Positions 46,581 to 56,580 of a stretch of 64,000 nucleotides of DNA are shown in pieces. The translations under genes were made by a program, and so were the position numbers. The stretch's first letter is position 1. Each line of letters starts with the position of its first letter. Source of the stretch: Terfezia claveryi (taxonomy: Eukaryota; Ascomycota; Pezizomycetes; Pezizales; Pezizaceae); assembly GCA_015179025.1 (NCBI GenBank), contig WHUX01000022.1, positions 310,001 to 374,000 of the forward strand, written 5' to 3'. The notes beneath the pieces are model-generated. The model was not told where the DNA came from. It ran no database searches and was given only the letters and a program-made list of their open reading frames with translations.

Positions 46581-48260
46581 CTATGCCTTGCCTCCTGTAC
46601 TGACCCTCTTTGATCTCCTCTTAGGCTCTTCTTTCTTCTTCTCTACTTTCTCCTCCTCGGGCTTGGCGGCCTTCCCCCTCCTTCCAGCTGCCTTAGCTGC
46701 AGGCTTCTCCGCCTTTTTCGCCTCCTCCTTCTTCTCCACCACGGCGTTCTCCTCTACCGCTTCGGCCTCTTGGATCTTGGCTTCTTTAGACGCTTTCCTT
46801 GACGCTTTTGCTGCCTTAGCCTTGCTTATGTTTGGAGAAGCATCCTCCTTTTTCTCCTTTACTGCTGAGGCGGGAGCTGCGGCGGTCTCAGATTTGCTAT
46901 CCTTTCCCGGTATTTCTGCCTCTATAGTTGGAGCAGCCTCGGCCCCTTCCCCAGCTGAAGCAGCGGGCTTCTTCATCATGACCGCAGGGACGATTTTCTG
47001 CTTCTTTGACTTGGGGGTATCGTCTACCTCCTCCTTAGCCGCCCCATTATTCTTATTCTCAGCGCCAGCCTTCCTTTTTTTCTGCGCTGGCTCCACAGCC
47101 TTAACCCCACTCGTACCGTTTGTTTCCAAGGCGCCAGATGCCATAGAGATACCCTTCTTGGCTGCCATCTTTATAGCCTTCGCCTTTCTCCTCACCTCGT
47201 TTGCCTTCTTCTTCTCTGCACTCGCTTCCTTCTCTTCCTTCCTTTTCTCAGCTGTAGTAACATCTTTATCCTCAGAGTAGATCTTGGGGGCTAGATATAA
47301 TGGGAGAGCAGTAGATTGACCGCTCTTGATATACACGCCCCTGACCCCCTTCCACCCAGCCTTGACACACTTCTTTTCGGTGATCATATACTCGATAACA
47401 GCCAACACATTCTCCACAAGTTGCTCTGCAGAGTGCTTAACCAGGCCCACCCTAACGTTAGTTGAGTTAGTGTGTGCAAGGTGAACATAGGTCGCCTCCA
47501 CAGCTTTCTTGACCTCCTTTTCGATGCCCTCTTGGCTTGCTGGCTTGCCATTCTTCTTTGAGATTCGAACGGGGATAGGAATTTTGTTGGTAGTTCTGAG
47601 GAACGAGGAGCCCAGAGCTGTGCGAAGAGAGGGAATTATTCGTTCATCAGCGAGAATGAGGTCATGTGTGTCACGGAGCTGACGGAGAGTTTCGTACGTC
47701 TTGAACTTTGCGCGTAATTTAACGAGGCCGAGGACTTTACGAACGGTGGGAGAGGATGGAAGGAGGATATCTTTGTAAACTCGTTGGGGGTCTTTGACAA
47801 GGAGAAGAGCGGAGACGTTCTCCGGATTAAGGAGAGGATAGGGGATCTTGACGGCCTTGGGCTTCAAATCTTTCTTGTCGGCAAGGTTCTTCAATGTAGT
47901 GACAACGAGCCACACTTGCTCGCAGCTGTAGATCCCATGCGAACCAGTCTCCCCCGCTTCATCATCGAGAAGATTGGGTTTCTTGGGGCCAGCTGATGCA
48001 GACTGGGTCTCGAGAAACTTGAGGAGTGCACGGGCGGCTTTCAAGACCTGCTCAGCAGTCACTAGAGAAGAGCCAGCGGGAAGTTTGGGTTGTAGCACAA
48101 GTCTGGCTGAGGAATCGTATTTAGCCTTGGGTTTATCATCAGCTACGGAGACAACAGCCTTATTGGCAACATCGTTAGCCTTGGGGAGAGCGGCGGCGGC
48201 AGCATTTGCGGCAGCTGTCTTGCTCTTCACTGCCTTTTTATTAATTGCTGATGGAGCCAT
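46581..48260 (-). CDS. Ribosomal L1-domain nucleolar protein (Cic1/Utp30/RSL1D1 type)
   Basis: A single 559-aa exon. Residues about 55-335 form an L1-like RNA-binding domain, with VWLVVTTLKNLADKK, IPYPLLNP, VCLFVKDPQ-like LLLVKDPQRVYKD and VRVGLVKHSAEQLVEN. The C-terminal third is Lys/Ala/Glu-rich, strongly basic and probably disordered, ending KRRSKRVSTGGKA. This layout matches the eukaryotic ribosome-biogenesis relatives of L1 rather than ribosomal L1 (uL1) itself, which is about 217 aa and lacks the tail. Whether it is the Cic1 (60S) or Utp30 (90S) branch cannot be settled by eye. The 279-aa antisense frame at 46441-47280 is a shadow of the tail. Confidence 0.82.
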   Translation of the reverse strand: MAPSAINKKAVKSKTAAANAAAAALPKANDVANKAVVSVADDKPKAKYDSSARLVLQPKLPAGSSLVTAEQVLKAARALLKFLETQSASAGPKKPNLLDDEAGETGSHGIYSCEQVWLVVTTLKNLADKKDLKPKAVKIPYPLLNPENVSALLLVKDPQRVYKDILLPSSPTVRKVLGLVKLRAKFKTYETLRQLRDTHDLILADERIIPSLRTALGSSFLRTTNKIPIPVRISKKNGKPASQEGIEKEVKKAVEATYVHLAHTNSTNVRVGLVKHSAEQLVENVLAVIEYMITEKKCVKAGWKGVRGVYIKSGQSTALPLYLAPKIYSEDKDVTTAEKRKEEKEASAEKKKANEVRRKAKAIKMAAKKGISMASGALETNGTSGVKAVEPAQKKRKAGAENKNNGAAKEEVDDTPKSKKQKIVPAVMMKKPAASAGEGAEAAPTIEAEIPGKDSKSETAAAPASAVKEKKEDASPNISKAKAAKASRKASKEAKIQEAEAVEENAVVEKKEEAKKAEKPAAKAAGRRGKAAKPEEEKVEKKKEEPKRRSKRVSTGGKA

Positions 48261-49699
48261 TGAGGGTGTAGCCTGGTGACGGGATGGATATCAGTCGCAA
48301 CGTAGACGTGGAGGAGAGTGAAACTTTGAGGCAAATATGAATTTTGGGAAAAGTTGCAAATCTTGGCACCACTAGCGTGGACATGTCTGCCAAGCGACCG
48401 AATACGGAAGCACAACCTGCTGGTATGGCAACCTGAACACATGATGCCGGTCTAATGAGATTTGAGTGTTGTGTTTGCGATTCGTCGATCGGCGGGCTGA
48501 GATTTCTACCTGGATGCTTCAATTAGCTGCCGCATGGCGTGGCGATATCTCTCTTTGTTCCAAGGTTTATAAATGGAGGCTGGGGCCCTTGCTCTTCCAC
48601 AGTACTTCGCTTCTCAAAATCTCATCGAACTGCTTTATGTGAGTTTTTTGGTCTTTGCTAGTGGTTTGATAACCTCGGAAAGCTGCTATGCAAAGTGAAT
48701 CTGTACTGACCGATCCCATCAGCCCTGAAATCTAGTTTCCTCATGGGCATTCCCTTATAGGCTCATATTTATGCATTCGATTGTGGTATTCCCACGCCTC
48801 CTGCTATTCGTCTTATAGCTGTGCCGTTTGAAGGCTCAGCTTTCAAGCACGGTTTCCGCCGATACGGCAGTTCCCTATTATAAACACAGCTCCTGCTCAC
48901 TGCACGCTTCCGTATCTTTTGCACTCTGCAAGGGATGCCGTTCCAAGAGCTCGACGTGTGTACACTTGACGACTTGAACAACCCTTCGGGCACGGGTACG
49001 AGCACAAGTGGTACTCAGCAGACAATTCTCGGCCTCGGGAATCTCACAAATAGGTAGAGTGTTTGTTGCTGCAGTGACACCGTGGTTGCTTGAGGCGGGA
49101 GCGCCGTGGTTGTGGTCATTGCTGGTTGCTGTGTACCTCTATCTGACTTAGGCTGGAATATTTATTTCGATTTTTTCCTTGCCTTGGATTTTGTTTACTT
49201 CCAAAGCTAGAGCCCGTGTTTTTGTTGACACTTGCTCTGTCTATCTGTTTGGTATTCCCAGTTTGTCTCCACAACTGCAATCCTATAAAATCTTGCTAGG
49301 ACTTGACCTATTCACCCATACATACCTGCCTCATATCGTTCCTCAATTTATCGATGCTTTCTATTCTTGCCTGACTTCGAGAATCAAAGGCATTGCTTCC
49401 TCTTTCCTGACTTACGTATCTACCTCAAATTAAACTCCTCCTCTATTCTAAACTATACCTACTCACAAGAAACACAAAAGATCAATAATAAGGTCTCACA
49501 TCAGCGTTTCCCTTGAACCCATACTCTCACATTATTCAGTTATACACTCAGGTTTCTCTTCGCTGGCTTGAGCAAGATGGTTCACAAGAAACTATACACA
49601 TTTGTTGTTTCCATCCCAAAGAAACTATTCAAGCTGCTCGCAAGTTTCCCTGGGTTCTATTTCAAGACAATTTTGAGCGTACCACTAACTCTTTGATAG
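48261..49699. promoter_or_regulatory. Intergenic region upstream of the PTEN-like gene
   Basis: About 1.4 kb. It carries the L1-gene promoter on the left and the long leader of the PTEN gene on the right. A TATAAA-like word occurs near 48885 (CCTATTATAAACACAG), 50 bp upstream of a short frame that starts at 48935 (see separate entry). Confidence 0.45.
48935..49056 (+). CDS. Possible short CDS or first exon, doubtful
   Basis: An ATG at 48935 opens a 40-codon frame (MPFQELDVCTLDDLNNPSGT, then Ser/Thr/Gly-rich) that runs into a GTAGAG donor-like word at about 49054. A TATAAA-like box lies 50 bp upstream. It could be the first exon of an unrecognised gene, an upstream ORF in a long leader of the PTEN gene, or chance. 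I recognise no family. Confidence 0.2.
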
Positions 49700-50950
49700 C
49701 AATCGGCTTTCCGAGCCGTCTATGCTGGCCCAAGACTCAGACATGCTGGCTCTGGCCTTGATATGTGCTATGTCTCGGAAACAACGCCGACTAGTACGTA
49801 TCCTGCTCTCTATCTCACCGTTAGATTTAAACTAAGGTGGTCGTCAACAGTCATTGCTCTGTCCCGCCCCAGTTCGACTCTTCCGCTCTCCCTCTTTTGC
49901 AATCCCACGTCACAGCTCTTGGAGCACCTCGGAAAGCATCATCCCACCTCTACCCATATCCACCTTGTGTTTAACCTTCGGGGAGAAACACCTGGTTATC
50001 TTGACTCCGAGCTCTACCCAGCCCGAGTCCATCATGCTCCATGGCCTGACCATCACCCACCACCAATGAATTTGCTCCTCAGCACTGTTAGCGAGATGAA
50101 TGCATTCTTTGCCTTTGAACAAGACGACAGAAAGAAGGTTGCCCTAGTCCATTGCAAAGCTGGAAAGGGCAGGAGCGGAACTTTGATCTCCGCCTACTTT
50201 GTTGCACATGAAAACAAGACGGCGATGGAGGCTATGGGTGTTTTTACCACCAAGCGCATGAGGATGGGTCTTGGCGAAGGTGTCTCTATCAAAAGCCAGA
50301 GGAGATATGTAAATTACATGGAACAATGGGTTATTGGGATGCAGAGAAGGTATGTTGAGAGGAAGGTAAAAGTCACTACTGTCAGTGTTTGGGGATTGAA
50401 AGGGGATGTGGAAGTTAGTGTTGTTGGATACACTCCAGTTGAAAACTGTTCTCGTGGTACTTGGGAAATGGCACCACTTTGGCGTTGCAGAGGAGCCGGG
50501 AAACGTACCAACGTCGTTTGGCATCCAAATGTGGAAGTCATGACTGGAGATATTTGCCTGGGAGTGCAGAGATGGGCTGGTAATGGGTGGCTCAAAATTT
50601 GCAAAACGAGGGCTTGGTTTAACGCTGTCATGGAGGCGGCTAAAAGAGATGGAGATTCCCAACAGAGTGGCAGGTTCGAGATCCCATGGGAGGAAATGGA
50701 TGGATTGAAGGGTACTGCGATTAAAGGGCGAAGGGCGTTTGAAAGGTGTGTGGTTGACTGGGAGTTTGTGGCGCAAGGTGATATGGAGAATGCTCGAAGC
50801 ATTGACATTATGAAGGATGGCGAGATTGAGCTTGCGGATGATATTACGATTATTGGAGATTCTGGGGATGAGGGGGCAAGCTCGTGTGCTCACGTTAGGC
50901 GATGCAAGGGCAGAAAGCTGGGGTGTCAGTGGATTGGCGGAATTGTTTGA
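49700..50950 (+). CDS. PTEN/Tep1-like phosphatidylinositol-3-phosphatase (start unresolved)
   Basis: Dual-specificity lipid phosphatase of the PTEN family. Coding exons seen: 49700-49793 and 49851-50950 (398 codons including the stop). The N-terminus QSAFRAVYAGPRLRH, then GLDMCYVSE, IIALSRPSST and FCNPTSQLLEHL fits the fungal Tep1 start region. WPDHHPPP carries the WPD-like acid and HCKAGKGRSGT is the P-loop (Cys nucleophile, Arg). The C-terminal part (about residues 185-390) corresponds to the C2 region, poorly conserved. A stop just before 49700 sits in an intron ending CTAAC-n-GATAG. The first exon must be phase 0 and tiny; one option is the ATG at 49577, whose following GTTCAC is a poor donor. 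The P-loop lysines that favour acidic phosphoinositide substrates are kept. Confidence 0.88.
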   Translation, partial: QSAFRAVYAGPRLRHAGSGLDMCYVSETTPTSTYPALYLTVRFKLRWSSTVIALSRPSSTLPLSLFCNPTSQLLEHLGKHHPTSTHIHLVFNLRGETPGYLDSELYPARVHHAPWPDHHPPPMNLLLSTVSEMNAFFAFEQDDRKKVALVHCKAGKGRSGTLISAYFVAHENKTAMEAMGVFTTKRMRMGLGEGVSIKSQRRYVNYMEQWVIGMQRRYVERKVKVTTVSVWGLKGDVEVSVVGYTPVENCSRGTWEMAPLWRCRGAGKRTNVVWHPNVEVMTGDICLGVQRWAGNGWLKICKTRAWFNAVMEAAKRDGDSQQSGRFEIPWEEMDGLKGTAIKGRRAFERCVVDWEFVAQGDMENARSIDIMKDGEIELADDITIIGDSGDEGASSCAHVRRCKGRKLGCQWIGGIV

Positions 50951-51911
50951 TGCTTGCTACATATTGCGTTCTGGATTATGACTGATGATATTACGATTTA
51001 ATGTGATGGATGATTGATGATTGACGTCAACATAGATTTGGTGATTGTTTGATTTTTTTTTTCTGAAGATTTGGAATTGGTTTGGGATGATGGATTTTAT
51101 TAGAGTTAGTTATAGTTGCTTGCTTTTGTATTTTGTTTTTACGGGCAATTGTTCTTGGCCCCCTCTTATATGTAGCAAAAAAATTTGTTGAAGCTAATTT
51201 ATGCTATCCATTATTATTCTCAATCATTGTTTGTTTGGGAGTCTGGTGTTGTCCGTGTTACCCTCAGAAATGCCAAGCATGATATACTTTACAGACCAGC
51301 CCCAGTTACATGGGAAGAACTCTTTCTTGTAGGCACTGTACCACGTGATTCGGATAAACCTCCTCCGGATAAACCAAACGGTGCGATATAAACTCCGGCC
51401 AGCCGTCAAGGTTGCCAGCGACACCAAAGAAACAAACAGGACTACCCATACAAACACCACGAGCACCAAGATTCACTGGGGAAAAGACCACCAGCGACAA
51501 GAGGTTCGGGGCCGTTAAGGTTTCAGGTTTCGGGGTGTAGGCAGGCTGTGGCACAGAGGCAATTGTCTGAAGAGCTTCAGGAAAGGGAGATTCTAGGGCC
51601 TTGTCGAGCGTTGAATGCCCAAGCAAACACTATAACAGCTTGATCAAACACTGACCGAAGAGGAACAAACAGAAGGGGGTGAAGTCAAGCACCCGACACG
51701 GGCAGTTGTCTGATATTACTGCTGATAACGGAGACGACAAATACGAGGGCGTTGAGGAAGACGGTGAAATCAAACAAGACGAGAACTTCGCTCGTTCTAA
51801 TTATACGACAATCTCAATTCCGATACAACTGCACCCTTCAAACCAAATACTTTAAGCAACATCCCTCCAGGCTCAATTAATAGATCAAACAACCGCAAGC
51901 ATAAGGGAACC
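50951..51911. other. Intergenic, CTK2 promoter and leader
   Basis: About 960 bp. T-rich after the PTEN stop and A/C-rich before 51912, typical of a leader. No gene recognised. Confidence 0.55.
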
Positions 51912-53533
51912 ATGGCCTTTCCACGTGGTAGCGGTACTCATCGCGGCGGCAGAGGTTCCCGTGGCCGTGGCGGTTTTGGCGGAATGCACATCCCCGCACA
52001 GGGTGGACGTGGGCGCGGAAGAGGTGGCCACGGAGGTGGCGTGTTTGCTAATGCAGTTGTGCTCAGAAACGACAACGGAGGACCATTGCCACCGATTACC
52101 ATTCCCCCTTCTCGAGCTCCGCAAGGGAATATAGCTGGGGGTGCTGGTACTAATGCACCTGGTGGGAGAGTCGGTGGGAGTGCCAGTCCCGTTCCGCCAT
52201 TGACGATGGCTACTACAGCTGGCAGTCCGGAATTGCCGAGCCCAAATACTGGAGGAGGTTCTACTCACGGAATTGATGTGGTTAGCGGTGGAGGTGCATC
52301 TATTGACCCGTATGAGGGTGGTAGTGGTGGGGGCGGGGGAACGACGACTCTCGTTCCAACCATTATCCAACGCTCCAGACCATATTTTACTCAGGCACAA
52401 ATTGATATGATAAAGCCAGTCGAGGATCAGGCTTGGGTCTCGAGAGATACCACGATGAGACTTAATGCATGTGCCTGGATTTTGCAAGTTGGAGGAGTTT
52501 TGCAGTTCCCGATTCGTACGATGGGAACGGCCATACAGTTGTTTAATCGATTCAAGTTGTTTTATCCAAAGTGGGAGCATTCGTTTGTGGTATGTTCCCC
52601 CCTTGGCAAGGCATGCATGACTTGAGTAGATTACTGATGAGTCTTCTCTATGTGTGATGTAGGACTGCGCAGCAGCTGCCCTCTTTGTTGCAAGCAAAAT
52701 CGAAGACACCCTGAAAAAATCTCGGGAGATTCTAGCCGTCGGTCACTCTATTAAGCATGGATCTGGCTCTGCAGAAGCTATTAATCCTGATTCACCTGTA
52801 CATATCCCTTCCGCACCCACCCTCAGCGTAAACTAATCTTGCACAATCACAGCTCCTCGACGACGCCTGCCGCCGCTGCCTCTCTCTCGAGCGTCTCATT
52901 CTCGAGTCCATCTCTTTCGACTTTCGAATGCGCCATCCTCAACCCTTCATAATTAAATTCTGCCGCTACTTCAACATCCCCCGCCCTATCTCTCGCCAAG
53001 CTTGGGAGATTCAAATAGACATATACCGTACCCTTTCCCCACTCAAAGCCACCCCTCACACTCAGGCATATGCGGCCATAGAGCTCGCTTGTAAGCTCGA
53101 AGGTCATGAGATGGAAAAGGAGGTTCCATATGAGAAGTGGTATATGAATAGGATCGGTGTGCTTGATGTGGTGAAGGATCTTTTGGATCTTTGGACGCAT
53201 TATAGGGGTGTGACAATGGTGGGGGAGAGATTCAGTGGGGATAAGTATATTGCACTTAGGATTCAGGTTAACAAAGAGAGCGAGGCGTTGGTGGGGAAGA
53301 TGAAGGGAGTGAATGGGTTTGTGAATGGGGGAGAGAGAAAGGAGAAGGATGGAGCTGTGGCTGTGCAGGCGTTGGCGCCAGGAATAAGCGGATTGTCTGA
53401 GAAAGACAAGTTGGCGATTGGAGAGTCAGTGAGGTTCATGTTGGATGGGGAGAGGGAACGAAGGGAGAGGGGAGAGGGGAGGCTTGGGTGCAGGGGGCGC
53501 GGGGATGGCGACCTAATCCTTTACTCACCTTGA
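51912..53533 (+). CDS. CTK2: CTD kinase cyclin subunit Ctk2
   Basis: Cyclin partner of the Ctk1 kinase, which phosphorylates Ser2 of the RNA polymerase II CTD. Exons 51912-52589, 52663-52797 and 52853-53533 give 497 aa. The N-terminus (residues 1-150) is Gly/Arg-rich with RGG-like repeats. The cyclin box begins at YFTQAQIDMI and includes NACAWILQVGGVLQFPIRTM, FVDCAAAALFVASKIEDTLKKSREIL (the KIED signature) and LSLERLILESISFDFRMRHP. The second fold is LAPS/ETPHTQAYAAIELACKLEG-like. Both introns are phase 0. The order and spacing match fungal CTK2 closely. The C-terminal tail is charged and low-complexity. Confidence 0.9.
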
Positions 53534-53893
53534 GTGAGGAAGTTGGCGTGGAGGGCAGGGAAAAATGTAAGGGAAAGTAGGGGAAAGTAGCGAGTGGATG
53601 AGAAAAATAAATAAATAAATAAAGGAGGGCGAGGTGATAGGAAGTAACGAGCGGGGGGGGGTTATTAATGAGGAAGTTTCACGTTGATGTTTTTTACTAG
53701 CCGGCGTTATTGTCTGGTGTTTGGCTTTGAATACCTTTTCTACATTTGTCTTTGCTAGTTGGGATGGATTTTATTTTATTTTTTTCATTTTTCATTTTGG
53801 TTTGAGTTTAGATGCCTAGGCTGGCTGGTATGGCTGTGTATCGGGTACGGGGGGTGGGGGGAGTGGGGGAGTGGGAATGGAAATGGGAATAAT
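53534..53893. other. Gap between CTK2 and the Harbinger element
   Basis: A 360-bp gap with an AAAT microsatellite near 53606-53622 and G-rich runs near 53850. It ends with AAT at 53891-53893, the left copy of the outer target duplication. Confidence 0.7.
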
Positions 53894-54029
53894 AGTGGTG
53901 GTCAATTCTTAAACCCGAGTTTTGAAAACTCAGGTTATGCAACCTCTTGGCAGCGCCTTGGTGTCTTGGCTTTGCGCTGATTGGCCAGGGCCATCACTCA
54001 ACTTTTACTCAACCCAGAACTCATTACCG

Positions 54030-54053
54030 CACTCTGGAGTGCGGTAACCAGCC
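54030..54053. repeat. Hairpin in L (TTACCGCACTC / GAGTGCGGTAA), half lost in R
   Basis: An 11-bp-arm hairpin around a TG loop in element L. R has the 12-bp deletion of TACCGCACTCTG at the matching place (about 58923), leaving one arm. This single indel explains the whole length difference between L and R. Confidence 0.85.
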
Positions 54054-54204
54054 AAACTGCAGTTTTGACAGCAGCAAAAAAAACTCAACGGAGCAAACAA
54101 TTCAACTCAACAAGACGATATGATCCAACGCAACACCACAACCACAACACGATACGACCTACAAGGACCAGCAATCAGCTTACATCGCCCAATAATTTAA
54201 TTCA

Positions 54205-55032
54205 ATGCCATCTGACAGCCAAAAATCCACTCGCCAGCGCATTTGGCTTAAGGAAGATGTTGAGCGGCTTGTATGCTGGATGGAGGAACACCAAGAAGAC
54301 CTTCGAGGTAAACAAGCAGCATGGCATAAGGATGTTAAAGAGCAGGTTTTTGCTGGGGATCCAGAGATCACGGTAAATAGAATTAAAGATAAGGCTCAAA
54401 ATATGAAGAAGGCTTAGAGTGATGCACGGAAATTGTGAGAGCAATCAGGGTCTGGTGTGCGTGCTGAAGATCAAGTTAGCACTTTCAATGCCCTGCTAGA
54501 ATCTAAGTGCCCTCTATTTTGGAGATTGGATGATATTTGGGGGAGCCGTCCGAATATCACACCAATTATAATTGCAGATTCAACACAGGACCCCACAGTA
54601 TCGCAGTCAGAGCCTGAGTTGGTATCGGAGTTCAAGAAAGATGAGTTAGATGAAGAGTTTGATTGGGAGGAAACTCCACCACCAAAGGCAGTGTCAGTCA
54701 CCTTGAATTCTAAGAAAGCAAAAAAACATAGTGGACTCGGAATTAGGGGTGGGGAATTGAGTAAGATCATGGAGGATCGAGCATTGATTGAGCAAGAGAA
54801 GGAGGAAAAGCGCATTCAGGTAGATCTTGAGAAAGATGAAAAGAGGGTTAAATTCGAGCTTGAGATACATAGAGATCGAATGGCAGCAGAAGATCGAAGA
54901 TTAGAAGCAGAAAACCGACGTTTTGAACAACAGTTGCAAGCTCAGGAAAGGATTGTGCAAATGCAACTGGAAGCTCAAGCAAAACAGCTTGAGTTATTTA
55001 TGAAGATTATGGCTAGTAAAAACTCGCCTTAA
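54205..55032 (+). pseudogene. Harbinger SANT/MADF-like accessory protein gene of L, two in-frame stops
   Basis: The second protein of PIF/Harbinger elements binds DNA and helps the transposase into the nucleus. One frame runs from ATG 54205 to TAA 55032. It begins with a Trp-spaced DNA-binding fold (IWLKEDVERLVCWMEEHQEDL, KQAAWHKDVKEQV, RIKDKAQNMKKA). It ends in a long Glu/Arg/Gln coiled coil (about residues 190-270). It is broken by TAG at 54415-54417 and TGA at 54436-54438, which fit TGG-to-TAG and CGA-to-TGA transitions. No intron I could find removes both stops in frame. The same stops occur in R. Confidence 0.8.
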
Positions 55033-55098
55033 GATCCTACCAGGTAAGACCCACCCCAATATCTAACTAGCTAAGACTCGAGCTTAAGATCCAACTAG

Positions 55099-56379
55099 CT
55101 AGGACCCCTCCTCCGCAACACCTACAATCTCAGCAACTCGATTCAAAAGTTCTTCTCGCCTGATTTTGCCTGCTCTTGCTTCTAGTCTTGTTATCTCTTC
55201 TGTATGCTCATTTCTTGACTCAGATATCTCTTCTGTAGATGATGACAAAAACATCTCTAGCCACTCGTTCTCATTTTCTATGCTATTCAGCCAATTATGA
55301 AGTACCAAACAAGCTGAAATCCACATAATAACACGCTGATGCCCTTCTTTTTGATCCAAACCAATCCGTATAGGCAAGCTCCTAAGTGATGGGAATCTTG
55401 CTTTGAGTATTCCGAATGTATGCTCAATCTTAACTCGAGGTATCGATAGTTGATAATTGAAAGCTGCTTTAGGGCGTTCTCGAGCATAAGGTTCTTTGAA
55501 GGGGACAATTATGTGCTTTTCCAATCCATATGCCTTGTCCGCTAGCAAATATTCATGACTTTTAAAATAAGAGCTATAGTTCTTATAGAGCTCAGAATTT
55601 TTAAAAGCTGTTGAATCATGAGTTGCAGCAGTATGACCTATACTGACATAAATAAAACGTCGATTCCAATCACAGATTGCTTGGAGGTTGATCCCATACT
55701 CTTTCTTTCTCGAAAAGTAAGCCTCTGGATCCACTTGAGGCTTATCTCGGAGAACAATAATTGATCCATCAAGAAAACCTATACAGTCCCGAAAAACCCA
55801 TTGAGTACTTCCAACTCTACTACGCTTCTCTGCAGACTTAGAGCGAGCTTCTGGTGATGGCCATTTAACATAAGAAGGAAGAAGTTTGCTGAGAATCTGA
55901 ATAGATTGCCATATATATATTCCTACTGCTCCCTTTGATATATTGAGAGCAATTCTTGATCTTTCTAACCCCCCACCTCCAACACTTCCTAATGTATATA
56001 AAGCCACAGCGAGTTGCTGATAGATAGGACGAGGTTTTTTTTTGCCTATCATATTTGTTGGCCACATTGGTGTTATGATATCGACAAGGGCCCAGAAAGA
56101 GCTTCGATGCATTCTGAATAGATTTAAGAATGCTGATTCCGGATAATTCTTAATCAAGTTCTCCAAAACTGATGGTCCTTGAAAAATCAAATGTCTTCCA
56201 GCACTGATTTTACGTGTTGCTATATAGCGACGTACTGCTATTATCTTATAGACTTCCCACACCTCCTTCAGTAGGTCTATTAGATCTTCACTAGAATCAT
56301 ATATCATTAAATGGGTGAGCTGTTGCACTATTGTATGAAGTTCTCCTAGCAAGACGTTTCGTTGGGTCAATCGAGGCAT
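55099..56379 (-). CDS. PIF/Harbinger DDE transposase of element L, intact
   Basis: DDE-superfamily endonuclease that cuts and joins Harbinger ends. A 426-aa open frame. An N-terminal helical part is followed by LAVALYTLGSVGGGGLERS (HTH-like region). The catalytic core has first Asp in CIGFLDGSI, second Asp in YLLADKAYG and the Glu in KIEHTFGILKARFPSLRSL, all in the HARBI1 order. Every catalytic residue is present and the frame has no stop, unlike the sister copy in R. It ends 66 bp from the accessory gene on the other strand. Confidence 0.92.
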   Translation of the reverse strand: MPRLTQRNVLLGELHTIVQQLTHLMIYDSSEDLIDLLKEVWEVYKIIAVRRYIATRKISAGRHLIFQGPSVLENLIKNYPESAFLNLFRMHRSSFWALVDIITPMWPTNMIGKKKPRPIYQQLAVALYTLGSVGGGGLERSRIALNISKGAVGIYIWQSIQILSKLLPSYVKWPSPEARSKSAEKRSRVGSTQWVFRDCIGFLDGSIIVLRDKPQVDPEAYFSRKKEYGINLQAICDWNRRFIYVSIGHTAATHDSTAFKNSELYKNYSSYFKSHEYLLADKAYGLEKHIIVPFKEPYARERPKAAFNYQLSIPRVKIEHTFGILKARFPSLRSLPIRIGLDQKEGHQRVIMWISACLVLHNWLNSIENENEWLEMFLSSSTEEISESRNEHTEEITRLEARAGKIRREELLNRVAEIVGVAEEGS

Positions 56380-56580
56380 GTTGTGATGTGAAGATGACTA
56401 AGTACGCGTAACTGATAATTTCACGTAGAGTAGTGGTGGTCAATTCTTAAACTGAGTTTTGAAAACTCAGATTATGCGATAACTGCACTAGTCCCAATAT
56501 AGCACAAACCTGAGTTTTCAATTGACCTACTCTACGTGAAATTATCAGTTACGCGTACTTAGTCATCTTCACATCACAAC

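Noticed and set aside
46441..47280. 279-aa plus-strand frame
   Set aside because: Fully antisense to the Lys/Ala-rich tail of the L1-domain gene; its Ser/Phe/Ala-rich composition is the mirror of that bias.
50144..50893. 249-aa minus-strand frame
   Set aside because: Antisense to the PTEN gene and without any domain.
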